Shown here: positions 7,482-12,215 of the stretch, in pieces
Layout of the letters: the number at the start of each line of letters is the position of its first letter
Position numbering within the stretch: the stretch's first letter is position 1
DNA from: Desulfocapsa sp.
GTDB lineage: Bacteria; Desulfobacterota; Desulfobulbia; Desulfobulbales; Desulfocapsaceae
DNA: 12,215 bases
Reading direction: 5' to 3'
Assembly (NCBI GenBank): GCA_029942265.1
Contig: JAOZTO010000028.1
Span: forward strand, 1 to 12,215
The notes under the pieces: generated by a model
Told to the model about the DNA's origin: nothing
The model's database searches: none
Seen by the model: only the letters and a program-made list of their open reading frames with translations
Position numbers and translations under genes: made by a program

Positions 7482-9401
7482 CTAAGACTTTGGTTTAAGT
7501 TTAAACTGATCAACAACTTTTGTCAGGGAAGATGATAATTGTGACATTTCTTTACTGACATCTGATATTTGAGTAATTGATTCGGCAGTTTGTGTACTTC
7601 CTGTTACAATTTCGCGAAGTGCGATAAGAACTTGGCTACTAGCTGTTTTCTGCTGCTGAGTTGAAAGAGATATCTGCTGTGCAGAATTGCTAGTTTCATT
7701 GGCTGCAAAAACAATCTCATTTAATCTCTCGGCGGTATGTGTGCTGGCCGTGGTTCCTGCAACAATTCCACCCGCACCTTTCTCTGATGTGATCACTAAG
7801 CGACTGATGGAATCTTGAATTTCATTTATTTTAATCTCGATCTCGCTGGTTGAATCTGTGACACTATCTGCTAGTCTTCTGATCTCCGCAGCGACAACTG
7901 AAAATCGTTTACCTGCATCCCCGGCACTTGAAGCTTCTAAAGCAGCATTAAAGGCGATCAGCTTGGTTTGGTCAGCGACATTATTGATGATTTCCATCAC
8001 CTTACTGATTTGTTTGGATTTAGTTCCGAGTTCGATGATTTCTTGCAAGCTTACTTGATTATCATTGCGAATATCGTGCATTTTTTCCAACACCGACTGC
8101 ATTGCCTCTGAACCCTTACGACTTCCTTCAAGCGTTTGATTGGCGACATCGACAACGGATTCGGAATAGTCGGCAATCTGCGTTGATGAAGCTGAAAACT
8201 CCTCCATGGTTGAGGTGATCTCAGTAACAGATGCAGACATTTCTGTGGAAGTGGCAGCTTGACGATGTACCACAGAAGTAATTTTTTGAGCTGCGTTATT
8301 GACATCATTTGCTTTGTCTCGAACCTCGGATGCTAATGCATGCAGATTATGACGCATCTCATTTGTAGCTCTTGCTAACTGACTGATTTCGTCTCGTCCT
8401 TCGACAACAATGTGATTCGTTAAATCTCCCTGAGCTACCCTGTTTACACCCATTAGAACGGCATTAACCTGACTACCAATTTTTCGTGCTGTTAAAATCG
8501 CAATAATAATACCAATGATAAGAGCAAGTAGTCCTAACAAGATGCTATTGCGTTTAGCGTCACTGAGTGCGGTAACGTAGCTACTATAGTCCATCGCAAT
8601 CTCAACTACGCCAATGGGTTTACCGGAAAAATCATTGACTGATTGTGCATATACGGCATGAGGTACCCCATTGATGTCAAGGTGTTGAAGCTGTGGTTCA
8701 CCGGTCAAAACTTGAGCGATTGTTTCCATTGAAAGCAATGAATCTTTACCATGTGTTGATCCTAGTGTTATGAAATCTTCATTTTTATATTTCAGATACA
8801 TAGCGGCATCAACACCATTTTTAGCTTTGAACTCATCAAAAAAAGGCTGACCAAATGTGAGGCCAAATTCGATAACTCCGATAGCCCTTTGATCTTCAAT
8901 AACAGGTACCATTCCGCGAACGCCGAGTCCTGCAACCCCATATTCTAAGCCGCGAGTTGGTTCCAGTGTTTTGCTGGTTTTAATCACAGTTAGACGCATT
9001 TTAGAAAGATCATCGCCAAATTTTTGAGGTTTATGTACGCGCAGAAATGAGGTTGCCGGTGGCAGGAGAAATTGAAATTGTTCCACGCCATAATTGTCAT
9101 GTAATAATTTGTATCCGGGCAAAAACATTTCAGCTAGTGCATCTCGATCACGAGCGGCAAAATTTTTACGAACCTGCGGTATCCCCGCAACCAAAGCACT
9201 CATTGTTTCTGCTTTTCTACTTTGAGCGTAAATACTGTTAGTGATCGATTTCATGTGTGCAGCAAGAGCATTATGCTCAGCAGTCTGAATCAATTTCGAC
9301 ATGCTATTTACGTTACTTACAACCAGCAAGGTACAAACGATTAAGCTTGAAGCAGACATGACTACCATGATTTTTGCCCAAAGTTTCAAATTTTTCAACA
9401 T
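7482..9401 (-). CDS. Methyl-accepting chemotaxis protein with dCache_3-like periplasmic sensor
   Basis: I chose ATG at 9399-9401 (639 residues, MLKNLKLWAK) because GAGG ends 5 nt before it and the first TM then sits at the N-terminus; an in-frame ATG 84 bp further upstream (9485) has no ribosome site. Layout: TM1 at about 10-31; periplasmic sensor at about 35-283, resembling double Cache domain 3 (motifs FLLPPATSFLRVH, FGDDLSKMR, VIGVIEFGL-like segments); TM2 at about 285-306; HAMP at about 307-357; cytoplasmic coiled-coil signalling domain at about 358-639. The tip reads DQTKLIAFNAALEASSAGDAGKRF, whereas typical flagellar MCPs have QTN(I/L)LALNAA(I/V)EAARAGE. There is no CheR/CheB-binding pentapeptide; the protein ends FKLKPKS. 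It should sense a small periplasmic ligand and control the CheA encoded downstream. The ligand cannot be named from sequence. Confidence 0.95.
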   Translation of the reverse strand: MLKNLKLWAKIMVVMSASSLIVCTLLVVSNVNSMSKLIQTAEHNALAAHMKSITNSIYAQSRKAETMSALVAGIPQVRKNFAARDRDALAEMFLPGYKLLHDNYGVEQFQFLLPPATSFLRVHKPQKFGDDLSKMRLTVIKTSKTLEPTRGLEYGVAGLGVRGMVPVIEDQRAIGVIEFGLTFGQPFFDEFKAKNGVDAAMYLKYKNEDFITLGSTHGKDSLLSMETIAQVLTGEPQLQHLDINGVPHAVYAQSVNDFSGKPIGVVEIAMDYSSYVTALSDAKRNSILLGLLALIIGIIIAILTARKIGSQVNAVLMGVNRVAQGDLTNHIVVEGRDEISQLARATNEMRHNLHALASEVRDKANDVNNAAQKITSVVHRQAATSTEMSASVTEITSTMEEFSASSTQIADYSESVVDVANQTLEGSRKGSEAMQSVLEKMHDIRNDNQVSLQEIIELGTKSKQISKVMEIINNVADQTKLIAFNAALEASSAGDAGKRFSVVAAEIRRLADSVTDSTSEIEIKINEIQDSISRLVITSEKGAGGIVAGTTASTHTAERLNEIVFAANETSNSAQQISLSTQQQKTASSQVLIALREIVTGSTQTAESITQISDVSKEMSQLSSSLTKVVDQFKLKPKS

Positions 9402-9523
9402 TGTATCCTCGCTTGTAAATTTCTTAATCAACCCAAATGGCCAAGAATTCATGTAACTATTCAGCGCATACCCGATAATTGGCATACTACTGAACTGTAA
9501 CTTCAGAACTTCAGGTGTGCCTC

Positions 9524-9553
9524 ATATTCGTCCAAACTTTTCAGAATTGTCAA
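9524..9553 (-). promoter_or_regulatory. Weak candidate promoter for the MCP gene
   Basis: On the minus strand a consensus TTGACA (9548-9553) is followed after 18 nt by GAATAT (9524-9529), a poor -10. It lies about 120 bp upstream of the preferred MCP start. I saw no clear sigma-28 (flagellar) promoter, which would agree with a non-flagellar role, but this is weak evidence. Confidence 0.25.
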
Positions 9554-9598
9554 GTCAAGAAATAATATTCAGAATATCACACATATGGCTGTGCGTAT

Positions 9599-9647
9599 TT
9601 ATAGAAAACTTTTCGATTTTGAACGAAACATCTATTGTCAGATAAGC
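9599..9647 (-). repeat. Diverged copy of the sequence at 12167-12215, inverted
   Basis: Read on the minus strand, 38 of 49 positions match the right end of the window (12167-12215), including a 17-nt identical core TTTCGTTCAAAATCGAA (9612-9628 here) and a TTTTCTA block. The copy most likely marks a decayed insertion-sequence end or a shared upstream element. Confidence 0.7.
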
Positions 9648-9684
9648 ACCTAGACATACAAAATAATTTCCCCTAAAGCAATGG

Positions 9685-9705
9685 TATTATTTTTTGAAAA
9701 TAATA
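9685..9705. repeat. AT-only hairpin
   Basis: TATTATTTT-TTG-AAAATAATA forms a perfect 9-bp stem with a 3-nt loop. It is made almost wholly of A and T, so stability is low and chance occurrence in AT-rich DNA is possible. It is not followed by a GC-rich stem or clear termination signal. Confidence 0.45.
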
Positions 9706-9984
9706 ATGTGTCTGTTGTTTAAGGCCCTTTTAAAGGAAATAAAAAGGTAACTAGTTGAATTCGAGGTGTTTTAGTTTTCAGAAATAGGGGAAACCTGCTA
9801 AATAAACAGGCGCATCAATGGGCTCGTTTTCGAAAATACTAGTAAATGATGGATGGTTTTTACGACGCCATCATCAAAACCCTTTCCGGATCATGTTGGA
9901 TATAAAATAGAACCATGTGGGAAAACAAGCATGAATTAAAGGGCAATGAGTGCGGTTGGTGTGCAAAACGAGTACTGTTCAGTA

Positions 9985-10221
9985 TTATTTCAATTGCCCG
10001 ACAGCAAGAGAAAATACCATGGCGACAGCTACCCAAAACAGCACTTTGACTGTACTGCGTGTTTTGTTATCAGCCAAGTCACTAACTGTGACCAAGGTAT
10101 CTTCCGGGTGGAAGATATAGACCAGGTTAAGTATGCATTTTTTTGCAAAATCAGTGATAGACTTTGAAATAGAGTAATTGAAAAAAGATGCAAATTGTGT
10201 CTGTTGATTTGATTCCATCAT
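9985..10221 (-). CDS. Small hypothetical protein with one predicted C-terminal TM helix
   Basis: A 78-residue reading frame starting MMESNQQTQF. I chose ATG at 10219-10221 because AGGAG ends 7 nt upstream; a TTG two codons earlier lies too close to that site. Residues about 1-55 look soluble and residues about 58-76 (VLFWVAVAMVFSLAVGQL) form a hydrophobic helix just before the stop, suggesting a C-tail-anchored inner-membrane protein or a truncated N-terminus of a larger multi-pass protein. I do not recognise the family. It is divergent from the LysR-type regulator gene across 148 bp, the classic layout for a gene controlled by its neighbouring LysR protein. An overlapping plus-strand frame (9946-10167) lacks a good ribosome site and looks less protein-like. 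Confidence 0.55.
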   Translation of the reverse strand: MMESNQQTQFASFFNYSISKSITDFAKKCILNLVYIFHPEDTLVTVSDLADNKTRSTVKVLFWVAVAMVFSLAVGQLK

Positions 10222-10305
10222 TGCCAATCTCCTGTTGAACTAAATTTTTAGTACGATATTCTGTGTCTCGAATATGAAGAATTTTTACGAATCTAATATA
10301 TTGTA

Positions 10306-10336
10306 ATTATAGCGAAGGTACGCTAATAAGTATAAT
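10306..10336. promoter_or_regulatory. Divergent promoter-operator between small gene and LysR gene
   Basis: Two consensus TATAAT boxes lie back to back: plus-strand at 10331-10336 (toward the lysR-type gene) and minus-strand at 10306-10311 (toward the small gene). Between and overlapping them is the inverted repeat TAGCG-N6-CGCTA (10310-10325). Both promoters have poor -35 elements, as expected for activator-dependent promoters. LysR-type proteins commonly bind palindromes at such divergent overlapping promoters, so this is a candidate autoregulatory operator. Confidence 0.4.
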
Positions 10337-10369
10337 TATATAAAATAATCCACAGGTGAAGTAATACTT

Positions 10370-11335
10370 ATGTTGCAAAATTTGGATCGTCTAAAAGTTT
10401 TTTATCATGTATTTACGCAGGGGAGCATCGTTGCAGCGGCAGAAGTATTGTATGTCAGTCAATCTGCCGTAAGCCAATCAATTCAAAAACTGGAAGGAGA
10501 GGTAAGTAGCCCTTTGTTTATCCGACTTCACAAACAATTGGTTCCAACTGCTGCCGCTGAACGCCTGTATGAAATCGTCGCACCTTTTGTGGAAGATTTG
10601 CAATCCTATTTAAAAGGTATCGAAAATGCCAAAGATCACCCGACTGGCGAACTTAGGATTGGTGCTCCAATGGAGTTTGGGAAGGCGTATCTTCCTTTGA
10701 TGGTAGCAGGTTTTAGAGCAAAATATCAGGATGTAACATTTACCCTTGAGTTTGGAACACCAGAGACACTGTTTCCATTGTTAAGGAGTGGTCAAATTGA
10801 CTTTGCCTTGATTGATGTATTCCTAACGCAAAATACCCATATTGGAAGCCTTGATATTTTTCATTTTGATGCCGTTGTCGAGGAAGAAGTAATACTCGCT
10901 TGCTCTAAATATTATTATGAGCAATCACTGGGAGGTGATCTTTCTTTTGCATCCTTGTTGAAACAAGATTTTATAAGTTATAGAAAGGATCAGCAAACGA
11001 TTAAACAGTGGTTCAAACACCACTTTGCTAAATCCAATAATATACAGGTGCGTAATGTCTTGACGGTGGATAGCCATGAGGCTGTGATTTCAGCAATTAA
11101 GAATAATATTGGAATAGGAATCGTTGCCTCACATCTTGTCACTAATGAGCTTTATGAAAAGCAGATTATTCATATTAAAACTTCCAGTCCTGAGCTTATG
11201 AACTCGATCTCTCTCGTCCATTTGCAAGATAAGATACCAACATTTACCGAAAAAATATTTGAAAAGTACTTGGTGGATACCATTAAAAGTGTAGTTTCTA
11301 TAAATCACGTAGGGATGAGAGTGTTGTGTCAATGA
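10370..11335 (+). CDS. LysR-type transcriptional regulator
   Basis: A 321-residue protein with the family's standard layout. The N-terminal winged helix-turn-helix spans about 3-62 with the recognition region VAAAEVLYVSQSAVSQSIQKLE and PLFIR. A linker helix (about 63-90) leads to the two-lobed effector-binding domain (about 92-300), beginning GELRIGAPMEFGKAYLP and containing SGQIDFALID. It would bind DNA as a tetramer and respond to a small co-inducer whose identity cannot be read from sequence. The start ATG is preceded by AGGTGA with about 10-nt spacing. It is divergent from the small gene at 9985-10221 and lies 353 bp upstream of a co-directional C_GCAxxG_C_C gene, from which a MITE-like palindrome separates it. 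The residues after about 300 form a short non-conserved tail. Confidence 0.95.
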   Translation: MLQNLDRLKVFYHVFTQGSIVAAAEVLYVSQSAVSQSIQKLEGEVSSPLFIRLHKQLVPTAAAERLYEIVAPFVEDLQSYLKGIENAKDHPTGELRIGAPMEFGKAYLPLMVAGFRAKYQDVTFTLEFGTPETLFPLLRSGQIDFALIDVFLTQNTHIGSLDIFHFDAVVEEEVILACSKYYYEQSLGGDLSFASLLKQDFISYRKDQQTIKQWFKHHFAKSNNIQVRNVLTVDSHEAVISAIKNNIGIGIVASHLVTNELYEKQIIHIKTSSPELMNSISLVHLQDKIPTFTEKIFEKYLVDTIKSVVSINHVGMRVLCQ

Positions 11336-11340
11336 GGGCT

Positions 11341-11494
11341 ATTTATGAGCCTGTTGATTTAATGCCTTTTTGCCCGATCTCTTCGTTAAATGGAAAATTT
11401 TATCCTCGGAATATCAACCATATGCCTGTGGTAAAATTTTCCATTTACCTCGACATCGAACAAAAATGCTATTAAATCAACGGACTCATTTATG
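11341..11494. mobile_element. MITE-like palindromic element with target-site duplication
   Basis: A 141-bp element (11347-11487) has terminal inverted repeats GAGCCTGTTGATTTAAT and its partner ending CGGACTC (15 of 17 positions match). It is flanked by the direct repeat ATTTAT (11341-11346 and 11488-11493; 7 bp if the next G is counted). The inverted symmetry continues through the element: a partly matching middle section, then a perfect 16-bp inner stem, TAAATGGAAAATTTTA at 11387-11402 with its complement at 11432-11447, around a loop of about 29 nt. It has no coding capacity. Perfectly flanking direct repeats plus terminal inverted repeats indicate insertion by a transposase acting in trans; I cannot name the parent family. 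It sits 5 bp after the lysR-type stop and may also act as a transcript end. Confidence 0.8.
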
Positions 11495-11688
11495 GATTTT
11501 AATGATTCACTTGATTTCATAACAAACAAGGGAGTAAAAGGAATTTAAGTAGAGAATATAAAAAGGTTATGATTTTGATAGGTTAAGTGTGCCTGTAGCA
11601 CTTGATGTTGTAGAACTGAAGCATGATTAAATATCAAAAGATATCTGTTTTAGAAAATTCACTTTAGAAAAATGTTAGGAGAAAATTT
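11495..11688. other. Upstream region of the C_GCAxxG_C_C gene
   Basis: About 190 bp with no gene. It contains a short inverted repeat ATATC-AAAA-GATAT (11631-11644) about 45 bp before the start codon, a possible operator or chance AT-rich palindrome. I could not find a convincing -35/-10 pair. A good ribosome site AGGAGAA (11677-11683) ends 5 nt before the ATG. Confidence 0.4.
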
Positions 11689-12123
11689 ATGGAAGATATC
11701 AAATTTATACAAGAAAAAGTAAAGGAATACTATTGGAATGACGATATTAATTGTGCTACCACCAATCTCAAAATACTATCAGAGAAATATGACATTGAAT
11801 TATCCTATCAGATTATAGATTCGGCAATTGGGATGCACGGAGCCGGACAATATGGGGCGCAGTGTGGTTTGGTTGAAGGAACTTTGATGTTTATAGGCAT
11901 AATGGGAAGGAAATTGGCTATTCCAGACAATGATATTATCAATGCTTGTAACGAGTTTGCCCAACAGTTCGAAAATAAATACAAAAGCTTATCTTGTGAT
12001 GTCTTACGGCCAAAAGGTTTTTCTGTTGACAACCCACCACATCTTTGTGAAGACTTCACATGCCAGGCTGTACAATTTAACATTGAGTTTGTTGCAAAGT
12101 TTAGTGCAGGGAATAAACCTTGA
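11689..12123 (+). CDS. C_GCAxxG_C_C family protein
   Basis: A 144-residue soluble protein with the cysteine layout of the C_GCAxxG_C_C family (PF09719/TIGR01909): C22 in NCATTNL, a glycine-rich GMHGAGQYGAQCGLVEGTLMFIG segment (key residues G49 to G70, with C59), C103 in LSCDVLRP and C-terminal C120 and C125 (HLCEDFTC). C87 is extra. Family members are short cytoplasmic proteins suspected of redox or metal roles, but no activity is established from sequence. The usual GCA within the central motif reads GAQCG here, within family variation. The ATG has a clear ribosome site. It follows the LysR-type gene on the same strand but is separated by the MITE-like element, so co-transcription is doubtful. 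No terminator is obvious after the stop. Confidence 0.85.
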   Translation: MEDIKFIQEKVKEYYWNDDINCATTNLKILSEKYDIELSYQIIDSAIGMHGAGQYGAQCGLVEGTLMFIGIMGRKLAIPDNDIINACNEFAQQFENKYKSLSCDVLRPKGFSVDNPPHLCEDFTCQAVQFNIEFVAKFSAGNKP

Positions 12124-12166
12124 TAAAGCTATTATTCAAGGTAGTCTGAAGATGGTGCTACTAGGA

Positions 12167-12215
12167 GGCTGTCCGAGAATAGGCATTTCGTTCAAAATCG
12201 AAGAATTTTCTAAAA
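12167..12215 (+). repeat. Possible insertion-sequence terminus running off the window
   Basis: Starting 43 bp after the C_GCAxxG_C_C stop, the sequence GGCTGTCCGAGAATAGGCAT resembles the type of terminus seen in many insertion sequences (GAGGCTGTCC-like ends). It shares a 17-nt identical core and 38 of 49 positions with the inverted copy at 9599-9647. The rest lies outside the window, so no transposase is visible. Confidence 0.5.

Larger units (their letters stand above)
9402..9984. other. Long intergenic region without a convincing gene
   Basis: About 580 bp separate the MCP start from the small gene at 9985. No frame gives a credible gene. Short runs, such as a minus-strand stretch at about 9780-9860 translating to ...IFENEPIDAPVYLAGFPYF-stop, could be debris of a lost gene but match nothing I recognise. 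The segment is strongly AT-rich and contains the separately listed promoter candidate, repeat copy and hairpin. Confidence 0.6.

Noticed and set aside
9846..9905. Short plus-strand frame MMDGFYDAIIKTLSGSCWI as a leader peptide
   Set aside because: No ribosome site, no following terminator/antiterminator and no downstream plus-strand gene for more than 450 bp.
9971..9986. TACTGTTCAGTA-like palindrome as an SOS (LexA) box
   Set aside because: The spacing between the CTG and CAG halves is far too short for the CTGT-N8-ACAG type of box.
9914..10048. Plus-strand frame of about 44 codons containing CGWC
   Set aside because: No ribosome site; the Cys pair appears to be chance and it overlaps the minus-strand small gene.
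9946..10167. Plus-strand 73-codon frame starting MSAVGVQNEY
   Set aside because: It has no ribosome site, its composition is not protein-like, and it lies antisense to the better-supported minus-strand frame 9985-10221.
10200..10214. CTGTTGATTT match to the MITE terminus at 11351
   Set aside because: Only 10 contiguous bases match, with no partner repeat or direct repeats, and it lies within the coding frame of the small gene.
1..12215. CRISPR arrays, tRNA or rRNA genes
   Set aside because: No regularly spaced direct repeats, cloverleaf-type sequence or rRNA-like stretches were seen on either strand.

Overview
The window is moderately AT-rich bacterial DNA. It is dominated by a chemosensory signalling locus on the minus strand, followed by a plus-strand accessory segment with signs of mobile DNA. 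Dense chemosensory genes, a two-TM chemoreceptor with a periplasmic sensor, and c-di-GMP output point to a Gram-negative bacterium. The set would fit a gammaproteobacterium or a Desulfobacterota-type organism, but the sequence alone does not fix the taxon.

Positions 1-9401 (minus strand; transcription runs from high to low coordinates): a chemoreceptor (MCP) comes first. After a 173-bp gap holding a long inverted repeat come CheB methylesterase, a CheR methyltransferase with a C-terminal TPR extension, a hybrid CheA kinase with its own receiver, a stand-alone receiver, an HPt-REC-REC-GGDEF diguanylate cyclase, and a CheW adaptor cut by the window edge. Gaps from cheB to the cyclase are 2 to 21 bp, and the cyclase and cheW overlap as ATGA, so this is almost certainly one operon. 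CheR-TPR, CheA-REC and a GGDEF response regulator are the hallmarks of the Wsp-like 'alternative cellular function' (ACF) chemosensory class. The likely logic is: the MCP senses a periplasmic ligand, CheW/CheA convert this into phosphoryl flow, CheR/CheB adapt the receptor, and the output is c-di-GMP rather than flagellar switching. The cyclase is unusual because it carries its own HPt and two receivers.

Positions 9402-9984 hold no convincing gene, only a possible MCP promoter, an AT-rich hairpin and a 49-nt sequence repeated in inverted orientation at the right end of the window.

Positions 9985-12123: a small putative membrane-protein gene (minus) diverges from a LysR-type regulator gene (plus), with back-to-back TATAAT boxes around a short inverted repeat between them. 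Downstream of the regulator lies a MITE-like 141-bp palindromic element flanked by a 6-7 bp direct repeat, then a C_GCAxxG_C_C family gene. The window ends in sequence that looks like an insertion-sequence terminus.
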